From NCBI GenBank assembly GCA_017529175.1, contig JAFXNX010000247.1, positions 1 through 9,383 on the forward strand: a stretch of DNA of 9,383 nucleotides. Direction: 5' to 3'. A program made the translations under genes and the position numbers. Under the pieces are notes generated by a model. It ran no database searches and had not been told where the DNA came from. It saw nothing but the letters and a program-made list of their open reading frames with translations. Of this stretch, positions 1 through 4,702 are shown piece after piece; the first letter of the stretch is position 1, and each line of letters opens with the position of its first letter. This DNA comes from Clostridia bacterium (GTDB lineage Bacteria > Bacillota_A > Clostridia > Oscillospirales > CAG-272).

Positions 1-126
1 CATCGTAAGCGCGAGCGCCGACGCCGCGGCGCAGATTATGTCCTCCCCAGCCGGCGCCGCGTTCGAATGCCCTTCTATCGAAACTATATATCTGTCCGAA
101 CAAAGGTCGCACTGATAATTTATCAT
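1..126 (-). CDS. Prp/YsxB-type cysteine protease, phage-encoded (partial, N-terminal 42 residues)
   Basis: Only the first 42 codons lie in the window; the gene continues past base 1. The visible part matches the Prp (YsxB, formerly DUF464) family, which in Firmicutes removes the N-terminal extension of ribosomal protein L27 and in staphylococcal phage 80alpha also trims capsid and scaffold proteins. The segment IEGHSNAAPAGEDIICAAAS (residues 17-36) holds the catalytic pair His20 and Cys32, with the same 12-residue spacing as H22/C34 of S. aureus Prp, followed by the small-residue helix typical of the family. The start ATG at 126 has a good ribosome site (GAGGTGG, 6-7 bases upstream). It lies 17 bases after the preceding gene in a terL-portal-gp132 run, the slot where phages usually carry their capsid maturation protease. 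I infer that role. Host prp normally sits between rplU and rpmA, so this is probably a phage paralogue. A short N-terminal Cys-x2-Cys (residues 6 and 9) is unexplained. Confidence 0.8.
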   Translation of the reverse strand, partial: MINYQCDLCSDRYIVSIEGHSNAAPAGEDIICAAASALALTM

Positions 127-143
127 TTATACCACCTCATCTT

Positions 144-542
144 TCAGTCCGCGTATTCTTCCCCGTTCTCGAACGCCACAGTTATACCTGCTTCGTCGTC
201 CGGCGTATCGCAGAATCCCGGAACGGAATATACGCATCTGACCGATTCCGCAAGCGCTTTGATAGCGCCCGCGGCTTCTTTCATTGATTTAAAATCCACC
301 TTGTCGAATATCTTTTCCACGTTCTCCGTGTACGCTTCGCCCTTTTCGCCTCTGCCCTTTTCGGAGACAATATACCGCTTGAACTGGTCGCGGTCCTCGA
401 GAGCGTCGTCTATCATTCCGCCGAGCTTATCCGATAATTCTCCGAGTTTGCACAGTTTTTCCGCGCCGTCCGACGCAGGGTCGAATACGGCGCGCTGCTC
501 TTTCGGCTTCTCATCGCCCGGCGCGCAAATTTTCTTTTTCAA
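144..542 (-). CDS. Hypothetical protein between portal and protease genes (132 aa)
   Basis: I do not recognise this protein. It is hydrophilic and acidic, has a lysine-rich start (KKKICAPGDEKPKEQ), a central helical and charged region around residues 25-80 that could form a coiled coil, and ends in an acidic tail. There is no membrane segment or signal peptide. It starts at TTG (542-540), which overlaps the portal stop codon as TTGA; the choice is supported by a near-perfect Shine-Dalgarno AAGGAGG about 6 bases upstream inside the end of the portal gene, and no ATG is available nearby. Tight overlap upstream and a 17-base gap downstream place it in the same operon as portal and the Prp-like protease. 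By position it may be a head accessory or scaffold-associated protein, but that is only inference from location. Confidence 0.75.
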   Translation of the reverse strand: MKKKICAPGDEKPKEQRAVFDPASDGAEKLCKLGELSDKLGGMIDDALEDRDQFKRYIVSEKGRGEKGEAYTENVEKIFDKVDFKSMKEAAGAIKALAESVRCVYSVPGFCDTPDDEAGITVAFENGEEYAD

Positions 543-2224
543 ATCGCGCCTCCTTCGGCTGACGCGCGTCTTACGGCGTCAGCTATCAGCTCGTCCGGTG
601 ACGCTCCGCGCGGCGCCGCGGCGCGGGGAGCGCCGTTCAGGCTGCCCGCCTCTTTCGACTGCGAGAGGCGGCGTATGAGCTTATCCTTCCCCTCGAACTC
701 CATCATGGATATACAAAGAAGCGCCTCTTCCTTTCTCGAAGGATCGAAAAGTCCCATTGAGAAGAATTCCTTTGCGAGCTCGTTCTGGTTGGCTCTTGCG
801 AAAGGCGACTGCTTTTCCGCCGTAACGATTACGTCGAACACGGGCTTTACCGCGTCGAACGTATGACCGAGAATATCGACGCTTCTGCCCGATATGCCGC
901 CCGAAGAATAGGAAACGAAAGAGTACGAGCCGTCGTCGCCGAGTATTCTGAATACCCTCGGCATCGTATAAAACTGACGCACGATCTCGATGACTGTCAG
1001 AACCACGTCCTTGAATACTCCGTACGATGCGCTTATCATATCGCGAGAGAGCTTGTTTCCCGCTTCCTGAAGGGCGGCGATGGCAGACGCAGCGGTGATT
1101 CCTCCCGAAACGCCTCCTTGCGAAAAATCGCGGTTTCCGGCGGTCTCCTTGAGCTCGTCTATCTTGTGAGTGAGTATTCTGTAAGTGTTCGCGTCAAGGG
1201 ACGGCGTTACGATGCTTCTTATGCTGTCCTCTCCGAGACGCGAGCCGTGAACGTGTACGAACGGTTTTGTAAAATCTGCGAATTCCTCTTCGTTCACCGC
1301 TCCGTCGGTTCTGATAAAATATCTGACCGCGGAGGCGGCCTCCGCGTTTTTGACGATAGACGCGCTGAGACGGTCGATCTGCGACTGCGTGTTCTTCATA
1401 ACGTCGACAAGCCCGAATCCGCACGGAGACCCCTGGACCGTATACAGCTTGTCGAAGAAGAAAGGATACTTTCCGTGGTCATAGATACCGTTTGCGTATC
1501 TTTCATCATTCTCAGTCGCGAACAAAAGCTGTCCGGAGCAGAATTTACACAAATGCAGAACTTCTCTGCCCTCATATCTGCGCTTATAGTACCAGTCGAC
1601 GACTACGCTTTTGTTTTCCGTGTTCTCCGCTTCCTCCGAAAGATATTTTGCGCCTGTAAAAATCGGAGAAACGCTTAAATTCTTGACGTGCGGATATTTT
1701 TCTCTAATGAGATCGTTATCCCAGAGCTGTGTGTAAAACACATTTTTAGACGTTTGCAGATCAGATATTCCGCCTTCCCAGTAAAGATTCAGAATATCTA
1801 TGCGTTTTATATCGACGTCGCCCTTGCCCCCGGAGAGAGACGGATCCCAGAACACCCCGTAACATCCGGTCCCGTATCTTAACTTATCGTACCATATCTC
1901 CGAGTACACCTTGTTGAACGATACGGAGTCGAGAAGAGCCGGGAGTATTTCGGAGAGCTCTCTCGCCGACGATTCGTCGTCCGGCTCACGGGGCAGAACG
2001 AAGGGGGACGGCATATTGTCCATGGCGTCCGCGTGTTTGTTCGCTATCGCGTTGAAGAGCCATCCCGTGCTCTCACCCTCGTCTCCCGCTCTCATCTTCC
2101 ACCATTCCTCGTCGGCAACGATCCTTTTTTCTATCGCCGCTTTAGAGGACTTGTATTGCTGCAGTATCCTCTCCGCCCTGCTGACGTCTTCTTCGGTAAT
2201 AACGATTTTCTTTGACACTTCCAT
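539..2224 (-). CDS. Phage portal protein (561 aa)
   Basis: Portal proteins form the dodecameric ring at one vertex of the procapsid through which DNA is pumped by terminase. This protein resembles the large portal proteins common in gut-phage genomes of Clostridia: a charged N-terminal helix with tandem Trp (residues about 12-42), the stretch LRYGTGCYGVFWDP (about 115-128), ILNLYWEGG (about 144-152), a core segment CGFGLVDVMKNTQSQIDRL (268-286), and the signature-like SQGGVSGGITAASAIAALQE (368-387). The C-terminus is an Ala/Gly/Pro-rich, poorly conserved tail. I chose the ATG at 2224 over an upstream ATG at 2278 because AAAGGAG sits 5 bases before it and the longer form would run into terL. 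The start lies 10 bases after the terL stop and the end overlaps the next gene by 4 bases, so terL, portal and gp132 look co-transcribed. The family assignment rests on motif memory, not a search. Confidence 0.88.
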   Translation of the reverse strand: MEVSKKIVITEEDVSRAERILQQYKSSKAAIEKRIVADEEWWKMRAGDEGESTGWLFNAIANKHADAMDNMPSPFVLPREPDDESSARELSEILPALLDSVSFNKVYSEIWYDKLRYGTGCYGVFWDPSLSGGKGDVDIKRIDILNLYWEGGISDLQTSKNVFYTQLWDNDLIREKYPHVKNLSVSPIFTGAKYLSEEAENTENKSVVVDWYYKRRYEGREVLHLCKFCSGQLLFATENDERYANGIYDHGKYPFFFDKLYTVQGSPCGFGLVDVMKNTQSQIDRLSASIVKNAEAASAVRYFIRTDGAVNEEEFADFTKPFVHVHGSRLGEDSIRSIVTPSLDANTYRILTHKIDELKETAGNRDFSQGGVSGGITAASAIAALQEAGNKLSRDMISASYGVFKDVVLTVIEIVRQFYTMPRVFRILGDDGSYSFVSYSSGGISGRSVDILGHTFDAVKPVFDVIVTAEKQSPFARANQNELAKEFFSMGLFDPSRKEEALLCISMMEFEGKDKLIRRLSQSKEAGSLNGAPRAAAPRGASPDELIADAVRRASAEGGAI

Positions 2225-2234
2225 TGTGCTCCTT

Positions 2235-3611
2235 TCAGCTGTAGCTCCATTTTTTATATTTCTTGTTGTTAAGATCAAGCGGATCGGAGAGCGGTATATC
2301 CGCCTTCACCGCGCACCGCTTCGGCGCGATCGGACGGGACATCGCGAAATACCTGAAGCTGTCGGCGAAGTGATCCTCACCCTCCGTGTCAAGATCCTCC
2401 GGGGACGTTTTGCTGTAGACAAGAAGCGGCAGAGTCCTTATCGCTTCTTTGCAGGTGTTGAAGAAATAGACCATCGGAAGTCCTTCATCATCAAACGCAA
2501 GTCTGTAATGGCATTGCATCCACCCGGGTATCCTCTTGTTGTCCCCCGGCTCGAACGAAACGAAATTTCTTTCCGCGCTGTCTATGATCGCCTCTCCGCG
2601 GGATGAATCCCAGATCGAAGGATCGGCGACGCCGAAGATACGTTTCCCCTTCAGCCATCTGTGCTCGCGCTCGATCTTCGCGATCTCGGAAAACTGACGG
2701 TCAGGCGTCCATTTGAGCCCCGTGTTCGGGGATGAGGCGCCGTAGAGCTGAAGTATAAGGTACGCTCTGCCGTCGTGGTCTATCGCCCACCAGGAAACGT
2801 CGAACGGCTTCCCGTAGCCGAAGTCGTACGATCTGTATATCGACCATTCAGAAGGTATCTCAAACGGCTCTATTACGTGAGTGGACCGTCTGTCGGCGTA
2901 GTGCTCGGGCGCGTCTCTGAATTCCTCGAAGAACTGTCCTTCGAAAATATCCCAGTCTCCTTCGAGCCACGCCCGCCGCAGTTTCGGCGGCAGAGCTTCA
3001 AGTCTCATTTTGTATTCCGGGTCGCTCTTCATCAGCGCTTTATTGTCCGAAACGAGGCTCCTTATGAAACTGTACTCACGCGCGTCCTCTCCGCTTGAAA
3101 AACGTCTGTCAACGAACAGTCTCTTTACCCACGAGTGTCCGACGCCTCCCGGATTGCAGGTAAGGTATATTCTCTTCGGAAATGAATTGACGCCGCGGAC
3201 AGTCGCCGATATAGCCCTGAACGCATCCTCAGAGAACTGCGTCGCCTCGTCAATGAAAACCACGTCGTACTCTGTGCCCTGAAACTTCGTAAGATCGCCT
3301 TCGGTATAGCATGAACGGCAGAATAGCTTCGAGCCGTTTACAAATTCGAACACGCCCTCCGTCGCTTTGTAAACGGCGGCTCCCGCAAGAGAGACGGCGA
3401 GGGAATCTATATGATTGTTCTTCAGCTCCGACTTCGTTCTTCGGATTATACAGATCCTGATGCCGGGATGTTTCAGACAAAGGATCGTCGCTTTCGTTCT
3501 GACCGCCCAGCTTTTACCCCCGCCTCTCGCTCCGCCGAAAGCTACGTATTTGTGAGTGTCAAGTAAAAATTCACGCTGTCTCTCGCTCGGTTTATCGAGT
3601 ATAAGCTTCAT
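2235..3611 (-). CDS. terL: Phage terminase large subunit, ATPase-nuclease (458 aa)
   Basis: TerL cuts concatemeric phage DNA and drives it into the procapsid through the portal. All expected parts are visible: Walker A GGARGGGKS (residues 26-34, Lys33), Walker B VVFIDEATQF (117-126, Asp121/Glu122), the coupling-type motif IYLTCNPGGVGHSW (148-161), and an RNase H-fold nuclease with acidic residues in SYDFGYG (Asp263), GVADPSI (Asp330) and EDHFADSFRYF (Asp413/Asp417). Length is normal, so the gene seems intact. The ATG at 3611 is chosen because AAGGGAGAAGT precedes it and because homology begins there; the in-frame ATG at 3737 would translate through a structured leader and an SOS box. No small terminase subunit is recognisable upstream, which is unusual since terS normally directly precedes terL. 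The gene heads an operon with portal, gp132 and the Prp-like protease, behind the promoter at 3774-3802. Confidence 0.95.
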   Translation of the reverse strand: MKLILDKPSERQREFLLDTHKYVAFGGARGGGKSWAVRTKATILCLKHPGIRICIIRRTKSELKNNHIDSLAVSLAGAAVYKATEGVFEFVNGSKLFCRSCYTEGDLTKFQGTEYDVVFIDEATQFSEDAFRAISATVRGVNSFPKRIYLTCNPGGVGHSWVKRLFVDRRFSSGEDAREYSFIRSLVSDNKALMKSDPEYKMRLEALPPKLRRAWLEGDWDIFEGQFFEEFRDAPEHYADRRSTHVIEPFEIPSEWSIYRSYDFGYGKPFDVSWWAIDHDGRAYLILQLYGASSPNTGLKWTPDRQFSEIAKIEREHRWLKGKRIFGVADPSIWDSSRGEAIIDSAERNFVSFEPGDNKRIPGWMQCHYRLAFDDEGLPMVYFFNTCKEAIRTLPLLVYSKTSPEDLDTEGEDHFADSFRYFAMSRPIAPKRCAVKADIPLSDPLDLNNKKYKKWSYS

Positions 3612-3624
3612 ACTTCTCCCTTGC

Positions 3625-3718
3625 AAAAAGAAAAACCGAATATCCGTCCGGCATAATGCGAACATTTGTTCGTTTTGGGCTTTTAAAAAAGCTCCCGTTC
3701 CCGGAAGGATATTCGGTT
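3625..3718 (-). terminator. Terminator-like long stem with U-tract ahead of terL, enclosing an SOS box
   Basis: On the minus strand, AACCGAATATCCTTCCGG (3718-3701) is complementary at 17 of 18 positions to the sequence at 3651-3634, and TTTTTCTTTTT follows at 3635-3625. The 49-base loop is unusually long for an intrinsic terminator and holds smaller hairpins: a GCTTTT/AAAAGC repeat near 3678-3692 and the palindromic SOS box at 3659-3672. A second small terminator-like hairpin followed by T6 (3685-3690) lies inside. It could attenuate transcription into terL, stop read-through from the small genes upstream, or be a DNA-level site; long loop length keeps the confidence moderate. Confidence 0.45.
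3659..3672 (-). promoter_or_regulatory. LexA (SOS) box C, inside the terL leader
   Basis: Read on the minus strand this is CGAACAAATGTTCG, a full match to the Bacillus/Clostridium LexA (DinR) consensus CGAACRNRYGTTYG. It lies 47 bases before the terL ATG and about 95-108 bases downstream of the predicted start site, so it would act in the transcribed leader, possibly as a roadblock, unless a closer promoter exists that I could not find. It shares 17 identical bases (AACGAACAAATGTTCGC) with box A. Confidence 0.8.
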
Positions 3719-3773
3719 GACCCGAATGACGCTTCAATTACACGGTGTTGCCGCTTCGTCATCCGGTGCGTTC

Positions 3774-3802
3774 ATCATATCACAAAATCGCCGATTTGTC
3801 AA
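3774..3802 (-). promoter_or_regulatory. Sigma-A-type promoter for the terL operon
   Basis: On the minus strand TTGACA (3802-3797) and TATGAT (3779-3774) are separated by exactly 17 bases, a -35 with 6/6 and a -10 with 5/6 consensus matches. The predicted start is near 3767, giving a leader of about 156 bases before terL. The surrounding bases TTGACAAATCG and GTGATAT are shared with the promoter at 4604-4632. Confidence 0.75.
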
Positions 3803-3810
3803 CAAAATTG

Positions 3811-3836
3811 CAAATAATTGGGAATTCAACTATTTG
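3811..3836 (-). terminator. Hairpin after the small-gene cluster
   Basis: On the minus strand CAAATAGTTG and CAATTATTTG form a 10-bp stem (one G-U) with loop AATTCC, starting 4 bases after the stop of the 20-codon micro-ORF, and followed by CAATTTTGTT. The stem is AT-rich and the U-tract is poor, so it would be a weak terminator; it separates the small genes from the terL promoter. Confidence 0.4.
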
Positions 3837-3839
3837 GGA

Positions 3840-3902
3840 TCATTTTCTTTTCTTTGACAAATTCAGCTTTACGGTGCGTGTCCTTTTCGTTTTGATCTTC
3901 AT
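3840..3902 (-). CDS. Possible 20-aa highly basic peptide
   Basis: This micro-ORF reads MKIKTKRTRTVKLNLSKKRK, with ten Lys/Arg among 20 residues and no acidic residue. It has a convincing translation start: AAAGAGG eight bases before the ATG at 3902. It begins 33 bases after the stop of the 68-aa membrane protein gene and ends just before the hairpin at 3811-3836, so it could be the last gene of the small cluster. Its composition recalls Arg/Lys-rich nucleic-acid-binding peptides such as phage N-type antiterminators, which is interesting because a terminator-like leader follows, but there is no sequence similarity I can point to. It may also be a chance ORF in an AT-rich, A-rich stretch. Confidence 0.4.
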   Translation of the reverse strand: MKIKTKRTRTVKLNLSKKRK

Positions 3903-3935
3903 AATATTTACCTCTTTCAAAACAGTGTTTGATAA

Positions 3936-4142
3936 TTATCTCGTCCGCAGACTCTCGTAAATATAGTTCGCCGCTTCGACCGGCATGAGAAGAACTTCGA
4001 CCGTACGCTCTGCCGCCGAGCGCACAAAACGCCGCGCTCTTTTCGTTTTCTTCTCAAACTTATCGCTCTCGCATATCATACCGCCGACGCCGACCGCCGC
4101 TACGATAAGAATGAATATCAGCGTGTAAACTATAACTCTCAT
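3936..4142 (-). CDS. Small single-pass membrane protein (68 aa)
   Basis: I do not recognise the family. Residues 3-22 (VIVYTLIFILIVAAVGVGGM) form one strong hydrophobic helix without a lipobox, followed by a very basic stretch (KFEKKTKRARRFVRSAAER, about residues 28-46) and a short amphipathic tail. The positive region after the helix suggests N-out/C-in topology. The start is firm: AAGGAGG lies 5 bases upstream of the ATG at 4142, and that ATG overlaps the previous stop as ATGA, so translational coupling is likely. It sits downstream of SOS boxes A and B. Small membrane proteins under LexA control are known to act as cell-division inhibitors (YneA, SidA) or toxins (TisB); in phages a small membrane protein could be holin-like. 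Either role here is only suggested by size, topology and regulation. Confidence 0.75.
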   Translation of the reverse strand: MRVIVYTLIFILIVAAVGVGGMICESDKFEKKTKRARRFVRSAAERTVEVLLMPVEAANYIYESLRTR

Positions 4143-4387
4143 ACGCTCCTCCTTGTGATAACGTCGCTCATCTTAATAAACGGCTTGACGTTTTCTTCTC
4201 CCGCTTCGCCGTCAAGCTCAGCGAGCCATTCCGTGAATGTGATGATAAGATACCGTCTTATCTTGTCGTATTTGGGTCCGCTGTACCCTCTGACAGCCCG
4301 ACAGACCTCCGACACGTCTCCGGCGTAAAAACCGTAGGACGATATTTTGTCGGACATTTCCTTGTAGGTCATATCCATAACGCCCAT
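4139..4387 (-). CDS. Hypothetical protein, first firm gene of the SOS-linked small cluster (82 aa)
   Basis: I do not recognise it. The protein is soluble, with a motif-like start MTYKEMSDKISSYGFYAGDV, one Cys, and an acidic middle (ELDGEAGEEN) before a basic C-terminus. No helix-turn-helix or catalytic motif stands out. The start is uncertain: the ATG at 4387 has AAAGG four bases upstream, which is slightly close; ATGs at 4378 and 4372 are alternatives, and an ATG at 4453 has no ribosome site and would overlap the SOS box region. Its end overlaps the 68-aa gene by 4 bases (ATGA), so the pair is co-translated. It lies 80 bases downstream of SOS box B and about 210 from the start site predicted for the promoter at 4604-4632. 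It occupies the position where terS might be expected but is short and does not look like a small terminase. Confidence 0.65.
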   Translation of the reverse strand: MGVMDMTYKEMSDKISSYGFYAGDVSEVCRAVRGYSGPKYDKIRRYLIITFTEWLAELDGEAGEENVKPFIKMSDVITRRSV

Positions 4388-4413
4388 TATGCCTTTGTAA
4401 ATATTAGGTTGTC

Positions 4414-4551
4414 TCAATTTGCATCTACCTCCGCGGGATCTATCCCATTGCAAATATTGTCTTGAATGAACATTTGTTCGCCCGAGGCCTTAAAAAATAT
4501 GCGAAAGAGCCGTCGGAGAATACGGCAAAACGCCCGGAGAATAAGCGTCAT
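4414..4551 (-). CDS. Doubtful 45-aa cationic amphipathic ORF in the SOS leader
   Basis: This ORF has an ATG at 4551, 30 bases after SOS box A, and encodes a start that could form a cationic amphipathic helix (MTLILRAFCRILRRLFRIFF, six Arg in the first 17 residues), followed by a polar tail. SOS box B lies inside it, read as residues GEQMF. The only Shine-Dalgarno-like sequence (AAAGG) is about 13 bases upstream, too far for confident initiation. The same DNA forms a terminator-like structure (4492-4557), so it may be leader RNA rather than a gene. If translated, it would resemble SOS-induced small membrane-active peptides in character, but no homologue is recognised. Confidence 0.25.
   Translation of the reverse strand: MTLILRAFCRILRRLFRIFFKASGEQMFIQDNICNGIDPAEVDAN
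4467..4480 (-). promoter_or_regulatory. LexA (SOS) box B
   Basis: On the minus strand this is CGAACAAATGTTCA, 13 of 14 positions of the CGAACRNRYGTTYG consensus with both GAAC/GTTC cores intact. It lies 80 bases before the start of the 82-aa gene and 114 bases from box A. No good promoter is visible immediately around it, so it may act in the transcribed region of the box A promoter. Like box C it is preceded by a TTTTTTAA run. Confidence 0.6.
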
Positions 4552-4557
4552 TTCGCA
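4492..4557 (-). terminator. Terminator-like structure within the SOS leader
   Basis: On the minus strand TGCGAAA (4557-4551) pairs with TTTCGCA (4506-4500), and TATTTTTT follows (4499-4492). The enclosed 44 bases contain an inner hairpin GCCGT/ACGGC with an 8-base loop, and a 9-base direct repeat TATTCTCCG. The outer stem is only 7 bp. It parallels the terL leader in having a U-tract structure between a strong promoter and the genes, but is weaker evidence. Confidence 0.3.
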
Positions 4558-4580
4558 ATACACACCTTTTTTGCCAAAAG

Positions 4581-4594
4581 CGAACATTTGTTCG
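4581..4594 (-). promoter_or_regulatory. LexA (SOS) box A at the start site of the small-gene promoter
   Basis: On the minus strand the site is CGAACAAATGTTCG, a full match to the Gram-positive LexA consensus. It begins 9 bases downstream of the -10 box at 4604-4609, so bound LexA would cover about +3 to +16 of the predicted transcript. This is a standard position for repression, and makes this the best supported SOS site in the window. Confidence 0.85.
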
Positions 4595-4603
4595 TTCAAG
4601 CGT

Positions 4604-4632
4604 ATTATATCACCCTTCTGTCGATTTGTCAA
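4604..4632 (-). promoter_or_regulatory. Perfect-consensus sigma-A promoter, LexA-controlled
   Basis: On the minus strand TTGACA (4632-4627) and TATAAT (4609-4604) are separated by 17 bases: all twelve consensus positions match with ideal spacing. The predicted start near 4597 falls just before SOS box A. A promoter this strong would be expected to need tight repression, consistent with the LexA site. It starts directly behind the recR terminator and faces the small genes and the phage module. Confidence 0.85.
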
Positions 4633-4643
4633 GTGTTTTTTTG

Positions 4644-4678
4644 AAAAAAACACAACTCCCGCGAATTCATCCGCGGAA
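4644..4678 (-). terminator. Terminator-like hairpin after recR
   Basis: On the minus strand TTCCGCG (4678-4672) pairs with CGCGGGA (4663-4657) around an 8-base loop, and after GTTGTG a run of seven T follows (4650-4644). The U-tract is about 6 bases from the stem, a little far. A second, AT-only palindrome (GTG-T7-C-A7-CAC, 4634-4654) overlaps the tract. It lies 25 bases after the recR stop and probably ends the dnaX-ybaB-recR transcript, separating it from the SOS promoter. Confidence 0.6.
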
Positions 4679-4702
4679 GTCATACTATTAAGTTATAAGC
4701 GT

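Larger units (their letters stand above)
3612..3767 (-). promoter_or_regulatory. Structured 5' leader of terL, attenuator-like
   Basis: This is the predicted untranslated leader between the start site implied by the promoter at 3774-3802 and the terL ATG. On the minus strand four segments can pair in mutually exclusive ways. Segment 1 (3766-3757) pairs with segment 2 (3731-3722) over 10 bp with one G-U. Segment 2 (3727-3722) also pairs with segment 3 (3716-3711) over 6 bp with a GUCAA loop. Segment 3 (3718-3701) pairs with segment 4 (3651-3634) over 17 of 18 positions and is followed directly by a U-rich tract. A 1:2, 2:3, 3:4 ladder is the classic layout of a transcription attenuator. The pairings are read from the sequence; the function is inferred, and no ligand, T-box or known riboswitch motif was recognised. 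Confidence 0.5.

Noticed and set aside
97..110. SOS-box-like CCGAACAAAGGTCG in the Prp-like gene
   Set aside because: The right half-site is GGTCG instead of GTTYG, and it lies inside coding sequence with no promoter nearby.
863..1678. 271-codon open frame on the plus strand
   Set aside because: It lies entirely antisense to the portal gene, has no ribosome site, and its sequence is Arg/Ser/Val-rich as expected for a shadow frame of a GC-rich coding strand.
3634..3718. Small transposon (MITE) bounded by the 18-base inverted repeats before terL
   Set aside because: No target-site duplication flanks the repeats and one arm runs straight into a U-tract and ribosome site, which fits an RNA element better.
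3612..3737. N-terminal extension of terL from the ATG at 3737
   Set aside because: The 42 extra residues are the translation of the leader, including the SOS box as NEQMFA; a good ribosome site and homology both place the start at 3611.
3745..3960. 71-codon plus-strand ORF in the region before terL
   Set aside because: It has no ribosome site, low-complexity hydrophobic content, and is antisense to the promoter, hairpin and micro-ORF described on the minus strand.
3936..4142. BofA, the sporulation protein often encoded after recR in Bacillus
   Set aside because: The protein has one membrane helix instead of two, is shorter, and lacks any resemblance to BofA; its regulation and neighbours point to the phage-like cluster.
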